DNA of 64,000 bases from Pararhizobium sp. A13 (GTDB lineage: Bacteria; Pseudomonadota; Alphaproteobacteria; Rhizobiales; Rhizobiaceae), in contig NZ_CP149512.1 in the NCBI RefSeq assembly GCF_040126305.1, forward strand, positions 388,638-452,637, read 5' to 3'. Below the pieces are notes generated by a model, which had not been told where the DNA came from, searched no databases, and saw only the letters and a list, made by a program, of their open reading frames with translations. The position numbers and the translations under genes were made by a program. Below, piece after piece: positions 8,470 to 16,763 of the stretch. Within the stretch, counting starts at the first letter, position 1. The number at the start of each line of letters is the position of its first letter.

Positions 8470-9144
8470 ATGCGCGTCAAAGATGTCATGACGATAAAAG
8501 TCGTCAGAATATCACCTGACCACAGTGTCAGGCAGGCCGCCAAGATGATGCTGGATAATCAGGTCAGCGGCATCCCGGTCGTCGACGACGACGGACGTCT
8601 GCTCGGTATCATCAGCGAAGGCGATTTGATCCGAAGGACGGAACTGGGAAGCGAAGCGACCGTATCGCTTGCCGAGAAAGCCATGCCTGCCGAAGAGAGA
8701 GCCAGCGCCTATGTCAAACGCAGCTCGTGGAGGGTCGGCGACGCGATGACGAGCAATCTCGTGACCATTGACGAGGACGCCTCGCTTACGCGCGTAGCCC
8801 AGCTGATGCAGGAGCGCGGCATAAAGCGCATTCCCGTAACAAGAGCTGGCGAACTGGTCGGCATCGTCAGCCGGGCGGACCTGTTGCAGGCAATTCTGGT
8901 GGCCAAGCCGGATCAAACCGCAGCAGGCGATGAGGCCATTCAGCTCAGCATCGCGGTCCGCCTTGCAGAAAACACCGGTCTGGAAGGCCTCGACGTGAAA
9001 GTGACTGTAGCCGACGGGATGGTTCATCTGTGGGGTAACGTCGAGACGCCTGAGTGCAGGAGAGCCGCGCGGATCGTCGCAGAGAGTGTTCGCGGCGTCA
9101 GAGGCGTTGTCGAGCACTTTTCGCAGCCTTTCCCGTCTGGATAG
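8470..9144 (+). CDS. CBS-domain pair protein with C-terminal BON domain
   Basis: A 224-aa cytoplasmic protein starting MRVKDVMTIKVV. Two CBS modules, which usually bind adenine nucleotides, are visible at about residues 1-60 (GIPVVDDDGRLLGIISEGDLIRR) and 92-146 (VGDAMTSNLVTIDEDASL, IPVTRAGELVGIVSRADLL). A BON-like segment follows (residues 150-222, VKVTVADGMVHLWGNVE and RAARIVAESVRGVRGVVEHF). An ATG 26 codons upstream is in frame, but homology begins at 8470 and AGGAG lies upstream of this start. CBS-BON proteins are frequent near low-oxygen or energy-stress genes in rhizobia; here the neighbours are glycogen phosphorylase and the pta-ackA unit. Target unknown. Confidence 0.85.
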   Translation: MRVKDVMTIKVVRISPDHSVRQAAKMMLDNQVSGIPVVDDDGRLLGIISEGDLIRRTELGSEATVSLAEKAMPAEERASAYVKRSSWRVGDAMTSNLVTIDEDASLTRVAQLMQERGIKRIPVTRAGELVGIVSRADLLQAILVAKPDQTAAGDEAIQLSIAVRLAENTGLEGLDVKVTVADGMVHLWGNVETPECRRAARIVAESVRGVRGVVEHFSQPFPSG

Positions 9145-9231
9145 AAATATCCCGTACGGGGTGAACTTTGCTGCTCGAAAATTGCGCGCGGACGCAATGA
9201 ACTATTGAAAGCGGCGTTGAAGGGGGAGGTA

Positions 9232-9327
9232 ATGGCACAGACCATACAGACGGCAGTTGTCCGAGCCTTCCGAGCAGTGCTCGAAATAAACGAGGCGCAG
9301 GCCGCAAGCCCGAGATCGCGGAGATGA
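9232..9327 (+). CDS. 31-codon ORF translationally coupled to glgP
   Basis: An ATG at 9232 follows a strong ribosome binding site (GGGGGAGG, 4-5 bases upstream) and reads MAQTIQTAVVRAFRAVLEIN, then an Arg-rich tail to a TGA at 9325-9327. The stop overlaps the glgP start as ATGA. The strong initiation signal plus the overlap suggest a small leader protein whose translation feeds ribosomes into glgP, which has no good binding site of its own. I do not recognise the peptide. It could also be the residue of a longer upstream gene. Confidence 0.45.
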   Translation: MAQTIQTAVVRAFRAVLEINEAQAASPRSRR

Positions 9328-11831
9328 CCCGCGGATACGCAGCGTTTCCAACGCGCTTCCCACTCTACAACGCGCCGGATGATCTGCCGCCGCAATATGG
9401 CTGCGGCCCGATAAAGTTCAACGGGAGCAATAACGCGCTCTATGAACGCCACCTGCTTTTCGACAACGCCCTGTCCCCCTCTGAAGTCGGAGATCGGGAA
9501 CGATATGAGGCTATCGCCCGGTCCGTTCGCGACGTCCTCTCTCAGCGCTGGCAACAGACGGAAGAGACCTATAGCCGGGAAAATCCGAAGCGGGTCTATT
9601 ATCTCTCGATGGAATTTTTGATCGGCCGGTCGCTGAGCAACAATATCCTCAACCTGCGGCTTGATCCGATGGCCCGTCGGTTCTTTGCGGAAAATCAGCT
9701 GGACGAGCTTGCCATACTGGCACAGGAGCCCGACGCGGGACTAGGCAACGGCGGGCTTGGGCGGTTAGCGGCATGCTTCCTGGATTCCATGGCAACCATG
9801 CAATTGCCGGGCATGGGCTACGGCTTGCGCTTCGAATACGGTATGTTCAAGCAGCAGATCGTGAATGGCTGGCAATGCGAGCAGCCCGACAACTGGTTGC
9901 GCAGACCGGATCCCTGGGAGGTGGCGCGCCCGCAATTGGCGGTCACGATCGAGTTCGGATGCTCCTTCGAAGTGCGCGGAGGAAACCTGAAAGCGACCGC
10001 CGGCGCTTCGACGCTGCTTGGCATACCCTATGACAGGCCGATTGTCGGATATGGGGGAAAGACCATCAACACTTTGCGACTGTGGGCTTCGGCAGCCACC
10101 AACAGTTTTGATTTCCAGGGATTCAGCGCCGGTGAATTTGTCAGCGCGCTAGCCGAGCGCCTGACGGCGGAGACTGTCACCCGCGTGCTCTATCCCGATG
10201 ATTCCACCAGCATGGGCCAAGGCCTGCGCTTCGTTCAGGAGTACTTCCTGGTAGCGTGTTCGCTGGCGGATCTTGTGCGGCGCTTCCGCTTGAACAATTC
10301 CGACTGGAACTGCTTGCCCGACAAGGTCGCAATCCAGCTCAACGACACGCATCCTTGTCTGACCGTTCCCGAGCTGATGCGCATCTTGCTGGACGACGCA
10401 GGCCTGGATTGGGAGCTTGCCTGGGACATCACGAAGCGGATGCTCGCATACACGAACCACACGCTCCTTCCGGAAGCCTTGGAGAAATGGCCGCTTCGGT
10501 GGTTTGAACTCATGCTCCCGCGTCATCTCGAGATCATACTGGAGATCGACCGCCGGCTGAGGGAAGAGATCGTCACGCGCTGGCCTGAGGACAATGACCG
10601 TGCCGAGCGTGCAGGCATTGTTGAGCGCGGCGCCGGTCACCTGGTACGGATGGCGCATCTCGCGATTGCAGGTTCCCACAGCACCAATGGCGTTGCTGCG
10701 ATACACTCGAGGCTGCTGCGGGACGTAACGGTGAGGGATCTCGCCGAACTGTATTCGGACCGTTTCAGCAACAAGACAAACGGCGTTACACCGCGCCGTT
10801 GGCTGCTAATGTCGAATCCCGGCCTTGCCAATTGCATCACCAATGCCATCGGTGACCGCTGGATCACGAACATGGCCGACCTCGAGCTGCTGAAGCCCCT
10901 TGCCGAGGATGGTGAATTCATCGCTGCCGTCGGCATGGCCAAGCGCCAAGCAAAATTGCGGTTTGCCGAATGGTTGAAGTCACAGGCCGGTATCCAGGTT
11001 GATCCGGACACGATCTTCGACAGCCAGATCAAGCGGATCCACGAATACAAGCGACAACTATTGAACGGTCTACGAATAGTCGCGCTCTATAACCGGCTCC
11101 GCGAAAACCCGCACGTCGACATGCAGCCGCGTACGTTCTTCTTCGCCGGAAAGGCCGCGCCCGCCTATCAAGTGGCAAAGCTCATCATCAAGTTTTTAAA
11201 CAATCTTGCAGACACGATCGATGGCGATCCCGCCGTCCATGGTCGCCTCCGGGTTGTATTTCTTCCCGAATACTGTGTCTCGATGGCTGAGCGCTTAATT
11301 CCCGCGAGCGACGTGTCAAACCAGATCTCCACAGCCGGATACGAAGCAAGCGGCACCAGCAACATGAAATTCATGATGAACGGCGCTTTGACCATCGGTA
11401 CGCGTGACGGTGCAACGATCGAAATGGCCGAGGCAGCAGGCGAAGAAAATTTCTTTCTGTTTGGGCTGACAGCTGAGCAAGTCGCCGCAGGCCGCGACTG
11501 GTACAATCCCTGGTGGCATTATGAGAACGAGCCTGAGACGCGCGCCGTTCTTGACCTGATCTTGTCCGGCCATTTCACCCGCCACGAACCGATGATTGTC
11601 GATGCCTTGCGCAACATACTTTTGATTGGCGGTGACACATACAGGCACCTGGCGGATCTCGGCTCATACATGGCGGCGGACCTGCGTCTTCAATCACTCT
11701 ACACCAAGCAGGAAGCCTGGACACGAAGAGCAATCCTTAACATCGCCAGCTCAGGAAAGTTTTCCAGCGATCGCACCATCGCTGAATATGCCAACGAGAT
11801 CTGGCACGTCAGTCCCTGTCCCGTTCCATAG
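9324..11831 (+). CDS. glgP: Glycogen/starch/alpha-glucan phosphorylase
   Basis: An 835-aa enzyme, the normal length for bacterial glycogen phosphorylase, which releases glucose-1-phosphate from alpha-1,4-glucans using phosphate and pyridoxal phosphate. RVYYLSMEFLIGRSL near residue 92, DAGLGNGGLGRLAACFLDSMA near 138 and the pyridoxal-phosphate signature EASGTSNMKFMMNGALTIGT with Lys682 are all intact. The ATG at 9324 overlaps the stop of a 31-codon ORF. Downstream lies a fragment of another carbohydrate-active gene. The rest of the glycogen operon (glgA, glgB, glgC) is not in the window, so this is a solitary or second copy. Confidence 0.95.
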   Translation: MTRGYAAFPTRFPLYNAPDDLPPQYGCGPIKFNGSNNALYERHLLFDNALSPSEVGDRERYEAIARSVRDVLSQRWQQTEETYSRENPKRVYYLSMEFLIGRSLSNNILNLRLDPMARRFFAENQLDELAILAQEPDAGLGNGGLGRLAACFLDSMATMQLPGMGYGLRFEYGMFKQQIVNGWQCEQPDNWLRRPDPWEVARPQLAVTIEFGCSFEVRGGNLKATAGASTLLGIPYDRPIVGYGGKTINTLRLWASAATNSFDFQGFSAGEFVSALAERLTAETVTRVLYPDDSTSMGQGLRFVQEYFLVACSLADLVRRFRLNNSDWNCLPDKVAIQLNDTHPCLTVPELMRILLDDAGLDWELAWDITKRMLAYTNHTLLPEALEKWPLRWFELMLPRHLEIILEIDRRLREEIVTRWPEDNDRAERAGIVERGAGHLVRMAHLAIAGSHSTNGVAAIHSRLLRDVTVRDLAELYSDRFSNKTNGVTPRRWLLMSNPGLANCITNAIGDRWITNMADLELLKPLAEDGEFIAAVGMAKRQAKLRFAEWLKSQAGIQVDPDTIFDSQIKRIHEYKRQLLNGLRIVALYNRLRENPHVDMQPRTFFFAGKAAPAYQVAKLIIKFLNNLADTIDGDPAVHGRLRVVFLPEYCVSMAERLIPASDVSNQISTAGYEASGTSNMKFMMNGALTIGTRDGATIEMAEAAGEENFFLFGLTAEQVAAGRDWYNPWWHYENEPETRAVLDLILSGHFTRHEPMIVDALRNILLIGGDTYRHLADLGSYMAADLRLQSLYTKQEAWTRRAILNIASSGKFSSDRTIAEYANEIWHVSPCPVP

Positions 11832-11888
11832 AGAGCAACTGCGCGGTGCGCTTCGGCTCGAATTTCACTTTGCCCAGGGCCCACGTTT

Positions 11889-12464
11889 GTGCAACAGGAG
11901 TATGCCATTCGCAATCCAATGGGTTTTGCTGGTTATGGCGAACATTGCTGGGGGTTAACCGCGTGCGACGGGCCCGGCTGGGGCAAGCGGACGATAGACG
12001 GTGTCGATCGGGAGTTCTTCGACTATATCGCCCGTGGCGCTCCCTTCGGACCGGATGACGGGACCGTCGCGCCATGGGTCGTCGTGGCATCCCTGCCGTT
12101 CGCGCCGGAGATCGTCGTGTCGACCGTCCGCAACTTTGCGAGGATGAACCTCGGCATGACCCGGCTTTACGGTTTCAAGCCGTCGTTCAACCTGACATAT
12201 GCCGTCGAGGACAGTCGGACCGGATGGTGGACAAGTCCCTATCATTTCGGCATCGACCAGGGGCCGGTTGTTCTAATGATCGAAAACTACCGGACGGGTC
12301 TGATCTGGAGTATCATGCGACAATGCCGACCGATTGTGACCGGGCTGCGCAGGGCGGGGTTTGCTGGGGCTGGCTTTAGGTTTGCGCCACGAAAGCATCT
12401 GCAAAAAACCGAGACCTTTTGGCCTTTGCATACGCGTAAGCTCAGCATTGCGGTGTCCCGATAG
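11889..12464 (+). pseudogene. Glucoamylase-family (glycoamylase domain) C-terminal fragment
   Basis: The open frame, readable from a GTG at 11889, begins QQEYAIRNPMGFAGYGEHCW and continues through DDGTVAPWVVVASLPFAPEIV, TRLYGFKPSFNLTYAV and FGIDQGPVVLMIENYRTGLIW. These are the characteristic C-terminal segments of the glycoamylase-like domain (PF10091) found in bacterial glucoamylase-family proteins and at the end of cyclic-glucan modifying enzymes. Family proteins are at least 400 residues; here only about 190 remain, with no N-terminal half upstream before glgP. The last 40 residues lose homology. I infer a 5'-truncated remnant. Confidence 0.7.
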
Positions 12465-12700
12465 CTTTCCGCCTGTTGGATTTCGTCGAAGTGCTCAAAC
12501 CGCAGGATCTGGTTCCGTCAGTCCGTCAGGCAAAGGGACGTGGTAATCCTGGCTTTCGGGCGGCAGTCACCAGCCGAAACATGTCAGGGACGTGGGACGC
12601 CGATGCGCCCCAGTTGAACGGTCCTGGATGAATGCAGAGGTGGGGATTTGAGGTCTCGACCCAATTGCCGATCGTCTATTGCAGGGGAAAGGATACACTC

Positions 12701-15253
12701 ATGCGCAGGATGTTCGCCTATCTGACGATTGCTTCATTCTTCTCGACATCGGTCTTTGCCGACCCCGCGGTCCTGACGGCCAATGTGAACTTCCGAGCAG
12801 GCCCCGGAACGGACTTCGACGCCTTTGGCCTCATTTCGCAAGGTGAACAAGTCGATATCAAGGAATGCGATTCCGGCGGCACCTGGTGTGCCGTAACCTA
12901 TTCCGGAAAGAACGGTTTTGTCAGCGGCAAATACCTCAACCAGTCCGAAGCTAGCGCGCCCGCCTGGCCCCGAATCTTCACGACCGATACCGGAGCGACC
13001 ATCACGCTTTTTCAGCCGCAGATAACCGATTGGCCGGATTTCACCCGCCTCGAAGCTCTGATCGCCACGGAACTGAAGGTGGCGGATGCCAAGCCGATTT
13101 ACGGCGTCATCGGCGTTGCCGCCAAAACCGTGGCTGATGACGAAACAGGAAATGTCGTTCTTACCGAGATCAAGACCACCCGCTTGGATTTTTCGACGCT
13201 TGAGCGCAAACAACTCGCGAAGCTTGCGCTGGAAGTCGGGAAACTTTTGCCGACGGATCCGATCACGGTCTCCCAGGAGCGCCTGACGGCGAGCATGACG
13301 GCTTACAAGCGGCTTGCGAACGTCAACGGCATCAAGGCTGATCCGCCACCAATTTTCACCAGCGAAACGCCGGCAATCCTCGTCCAGACGAATGGCAAGG
13401 CCATCTTCGCGCCGGTCAAGGGCGTGAAAGGCCTGTCCTTCGTCGTTAATACAAACTGGGACATCTTCAAGGTCGATGCAGAGAATGCCTATTACCTGCG
13501 CGACGAAAAGAACTGGCTAAAGTCCGCCAGTCTGGATACCGGCTGGATCGAGGCGGACACCGTCCCGAGCCTCGTCTCCAGCCTGCCCGACGATGAAAAC
13601 TGGAAGGAAACGAAAGCAGCGCTTCCGCCAACCGCTTTTGCCGACAAGGTCGTCCCGAAAGTCTTCTATTCGGCAAAACCGGCCGAACTGATGATTTTTG
13701 ACGGCAAGCCGGTACTCGAGCCGGTTGCTGGCACAGGCCTCGAATGGACATCCAATACGACAAGCGGTGTCTTCTACCACACGGCCAGCAAGACATGGTA
13801 CACGCTCTTATCGGGCCGCTGGTTCTCGTCGGCCACGCTCGACGGCCCCTGGACCTTCGCCACGCCCAATCTACCTGAGGACTTCCTGAACATCCCGGAC
13901 GATGCGCCCTATTACGCCGTTCGCGCTTCGATACCTGGTACCTCGGAAAGCGCTGAGGCGCGCCTGAAGGCCAGCATCCCGAAACTGGCGCGGGTCCTGA
14001 CCGACGGATCGGTGAAAGTAGACGTGAGCTATAGCGGCGATCCGCAGTTCGAATCGATCGAAGGGACATCGATGTTCTATGCGGTCAATTCGAACGAGCA
14101 GGTCATCAAGGTTGGCGAGAAATACTTCGTGCTCAAGGACGGAATCTGGTTTGTCGGCGACACGCCAACCGGACCTTTTGCTGTCGCGCGCGCCGTCGCA
14201 GACGAGATCTATACGATCCCGCCGTCTTCGCCGGTCTATAACGTCACCTATGTGCACACCTATGACACCGAAACGGATGCTGTCTGGTATGGGTATACCC
14301 TCGGTTACCTGGGAGCCTATCTGGCATGGGATGCCCTCGTCTGGGGTACAGGATGGTACTATCCGCCCTATTGGGACGACGACGACAATGACGACTATCG
14401 GCCGTACTATCCCGGCCCCGTGAGCTACGGCGTGGGTGCTTTCTACAACCCCGCCTACGGAACATTCGGGCGCTACGGTTATGCCTATGGACCAAATCGT
14501 GGCATCGTCGGCGGTGCAGCCTACAATCCGAGAACAGGGACATACATCCGTGGCGGTGTGGCTGCAGGCCCCGATGGAGCAAGAGGGTTCGTCTCGGCCT
14601 ATAATCCGCGCACGGGCAATGCATTTGCCGCCAAGGGCGGACAGAATGTCTATGGTTCGTGGGGCAAGGCCGTCGTCAAGCAAGGCGGCGAGTTTGCGCG
14701 CGTAAGCGGCGGCTCGACGGGAACGGCGGGCGGGTTGCGTTGGAGCAATACGCAGGGCAACAGTGGCTTCATTGTTGGCAGCAAGGGTGGAGATGTTTAT
14801 GCCGGACGCGACGGCAACGTCTATCGCCGCGACAATGGCCAATGGCAGAAGCACACCCCGGATGGCTGGCAGCCTGTGCAGCGGCCGGCTGGCGAAAATC
14901 TGAAGAACACCCCCACCCGCATCTCAGCCAAAAATCCGCAGGCAGCACAGCGTATCCAGAGCCGCGCCGAAAATAGACCCGCTCCGCGACGCACACAGCA
15001 GCAACGCCAAGTTCGTGAACGGGCACCCGAGCATCTTTCATTTGACCGCGCAGGGCGGCAATTCGGTAATCAGAACGAACTGAGCCGCAGCTACGGACGC
15101 CTTCCGCAAGGCGGTGGAAGTTTCCAGAACTTCGATCGCGGCGGCTCCCGGAGCAGTGGCTTCCACGGCGGTGGCGGGCGCGGGGGCAGTGGCTTTCATG
15201 GTGGCGGCGGTCGCGGTGGTGGCGGGCGCGGTGGCGGCGGCCGTGGGCGATGA
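12701..15253 (+). CDS. Secreted SH3-domain protein with repeat core and Gly-rich tail
   Basis: An 850-aa exported protein. The ATG at 12701 gives a clean signal peptide (MRRMFAYLTIASFFSTSVFA); an in-frame start at 12632 would bury it. Residues about 21-75 form a bacterial SH3 domain (NVNFRAGPGTDFDAFGLISQ, GFVSGKYL). The middle has repeated Trp/Tyr-rich units such as KTWYTLLSGRWFSSATLDGP and GIWFVGDTPTGPF. Residues about 555-730 are Tyr/Gly-rich with a WDDDDNDD acidic run and repeated YNPRTG. The end is low complexity (GFHGGGGRGGSGFHGGG...). Proteins of this type occur in other alphaproteobacteria, sometimes named as carbohydrate-binding, but I know no proven role. A surface or envelope function is an inference. 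Confidence 0.75.
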   Translation: MRRMFAYLTIASFFSTSVFADPAVLTANVNFRAGPGTDFDAFGLISQGEQVDIKECDSGGTWCAVTYSGKNGFVSGKYLNQSEASAPAWPRIFTTDTGATITLFQPQITDWPDFTRLEALIATELKVADAKPIYGVIGVAAKTVADDETGNVVLTEIKTTRLDFSTLERKQLAKLALEVGKLLPTDPITVSQERLTASMTAYKRLANVNGIKADPPPIFTSETPAILVQTNGKAIFAPVKGVKGLSFVVNTNWDIFKVDAENAYYLRDEKNWLKSASLDTGWIEADTVPSLVSSLPDDENWKETKAALPPTAFADKVVPKVFYSAKPAELMIFDGKPVLEPVAGTGLEWTSNTTSGVFYHTASKTWYTLLSGRWFSSATLDGPWTFATPNLPEDFLNIPDDAPYYAVRASIPGTSESAEARLKASIPKLARVLTDGSVKVDVSYSGDPQFESIEGTSMFYAVNSNEQVIKVGEKYFVLKDGIWFVGDTPTGPFAVARAVADEIYTIPPSSPVYNVTYVHTYDTETDAVWYGYTLGYLGAYLAWDALVWGTGWYYPPYWDDDDNDDYRPYYPGPVSYGVGAFYNPAYGTFGRYGYAYGPNRGIVGGAAYNPRTGTYIRGGVAAGPDGARGFVSAYNPRTGNAFAAKGGQNVYGSWGKAVVKQGGEFARVSGGSTGTAGGLRWSNTQGNSGFIVGSKGGDVYAGRDGNVYRRDNGQWQKHTPDGWQPVQRPAGENLKNTPTRISAKNPQAAQRIQSRAENRPAPRRTQQQRQVRERAPEHLSFDRAGRQFGNQNELSRSYGRLPQGGGSFQNFDRGGSRSSGFHGGGGRGGSGFHGGGGRGGGGRGGGGRGR

Positions 15254-15794
15254 CAGCCGCGAAAGCAGGTACGACCTGCGCTGTTTGACGGTATCGTGAT
15301 CCATGACGGCAAGCGGGCACAAGTGCATGGCGTTGCGCGCGACGCGGCGTTTGTCCTTCATCCCTATACGAATGCGTCCCAGCGTTCTACGACTTGCCTC
15401 GCGATACCAGCTGGCCGCAGTTGATTTGATCTTCGATCAGGCAACAAAGTTGCAGGAGATGGAGATGGGTGGCCGCGATGCGGAGGGGCGACGACGTTCA
15501 CTTGAAGGGGATGCACGTACGGAAATTGTGACTTTAGGTGAGAGTTACTGGAAGTCAGCACTGCTGAGCGCGTTGGCGACAAGCGTTCGCTTCTACACAG
15601 GCGGCTATAAAAACGCGCTTTGAGTCACCGCACCTCTTGGTGGCAGTGTGGCCGCGCCTGCGGCCTTTCCGCGGTCGGAGTCCTCCGTCCCAGGACCCAA
15701 GGACATTCTGGAACCATCCCTTCTAGTAAATCGAAACGAGCGGTTTAGATGCCTACGGCGCCATAATCCGCACAGGCTGTCATATATAAAAAGA
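15254..15794. other. Intergenic stretch, one doubtful ORF
   Basis: An open frame at 15303-15623 (106 codons) begins MTASGHKCMALRATRRL but has no clear ribosome binding site or recognisable domain, so I do not call it a gene. Nothing else stands out before the hairpin at 15795. Confidence 0.4.
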
Positions 15795-15819
15795 GACCGA
15801 TAATGCCGGCTTATCGGTC
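15795..15819. terminator. Bidirectional rho-independent terminator
   Basis: A perfect 9-bp stem, GACCGATAA (15795-15803) and TTATCGGTC (15811-15819), closes a 7-base loop. It is followed by GTTTTGTTTT on the plus strand and, reading the other strand, by CTCTTTTTATAT. Both flanks are therefore T-rich in the sense of exit, as in terminators shared by converging units. The region 15820-16170 has no supported gene. Confidence 0.75.
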
Positions 15820-16170
15820 GTTTTGTTTTCTGGTGGGAGAATCGCCCAAATCATCGCGCAGAACCCGGAAAATAACTCTACGGACGACGCTGCACTCTGC
15901 CACAGCAGCGGTTCGGATATCGTAAAGATGCGCCTGGCCGTCGGTGGAAGTTACGCCTCCCCGCTTCTCCCGTCTTGACCGCTTGCCGATCGGATTCAGT
16001 TCGTCGCCAGCACCGCGGCCTGCCCAATATGCGCATTCGGGCCGCGCGGGACGCCGCCGCCGCGCTTTCGAAGAAACAGCCGCCGGTCCATATGGGTCCG
16101 GAGACGCCCCCCTCCTCCATTCCCGGTCTTGGGTGATGACACTCAAATAGACCCCAAGCCAGAAACGGAA

Positions 16171-16193
16171 AAGGCCGGGTTGAACCCAGCCTT
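16171..16193 (-). terminator. Terminator of the cold-shock gene
   Basis: An inverted repeat AAGGCCGGGTT / AACCCAGCCTT with one mismatch lies 25 bp past the csp stop. On the minus strand it runs into TTTTCCGTTT. It fits a rho-independent terminator for the single-gene csp transcript. Confidence 0.65.
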
Positions 16194-16217
16194 CCGAACA
16201 TTTGTTGAGCAGTCAGC

Positions 16218-16424
16218 TCAGGCCTGCAGATTGTCCGCCGACATCTTGCCGGTCTTACGATCCTTTACCAGCTCATAGGTGATCTTCTGCCCATCGTTCA
16301 GACCCCGCATGCCGGCCCGCTCCACTGCGGAAATATGGACGAAAACATCCGCACTGCCGTCGTCGGGCTGGATGAAACCAAACCCCTTCGTTGCATTGAA
16401 CCATTTTACGGTACCGGTTGCCAT
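16218..16424 (-). CDS. cspA: Cold-shock protein, CspA family
   Basis: A 68-aa protein of the CspA family, small single-stranded nucleic acid binders acting as RNA chaperones. The RNP1-like KGFGFIQ (residues 13-19) and RNP2-like VFVHISAV (about 27-34) motifs are intact in a normal-length OB fold. It is monocistronic, with a terminator just downstream and 339 bp of non-coding DNA upstream. Rhizobia carry several csp paralogues, so the symbol denotes the family, not orthology. Confidence 0.93.
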   Translation of the reverse strand: MATGTVKWFNATKGFGFIQPDDGSADVFVHISAVERAGMRGLNDGQKITYELVKDRKTGKMSADNLQA

Positions 16425-16763
16425 AGCGTCTTCCTTCGATCATTTGCCTTACCGCCCCATCGGCGGACTGGCCTCGTGCGGAACACAGATAGACACTTCT
16501 GCGCTCCGCAAAAAGCTGAAAATTCTATCCAAGCATCGAGGCAAGTCCCACGGCTCCCAAGCGAGTGGTCCTGGTCGCGACTGACGCAACCTTTTGTCTC
16601 TCTGTTTCACCCCGATGCTCACGGGACCGCCTGGCTGGGCCAGGAGGTCGCGCCGCGCGTCAATCTCACCAGGTCCCAGGACTTTGATTGTTTTCGCTGG
16701 TGCAGTTGTCAACACCAGGACAGCTGGTCTTTCGGCAGGCGCCGCGCCACTCGCAGGACGAGA
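16425..16763. other. Upstream region of csp, no supported gene
   Basis: Between the 3' end of the DNA translocase gene and the csp start. It should contain the csp promoter and leader. Long csp 5' leaders are usual, but I cannot define a cold-shock box here. Confidence 0.4.

Noticed and set aside
15303..15623. 106-codon ORF after the secreted Gly-rich protein
   Set aside because: No ribosome binding site, domain or conserved pattern that I can recognise; kept only as a note in the intergenic entry.
15811..16146. 111-codon minus-strand ORF downstream of csp
   Set aside because: It overlaps the terminator hairpin and has an Arg-rich, out-of-frame-like composition with no motifs.
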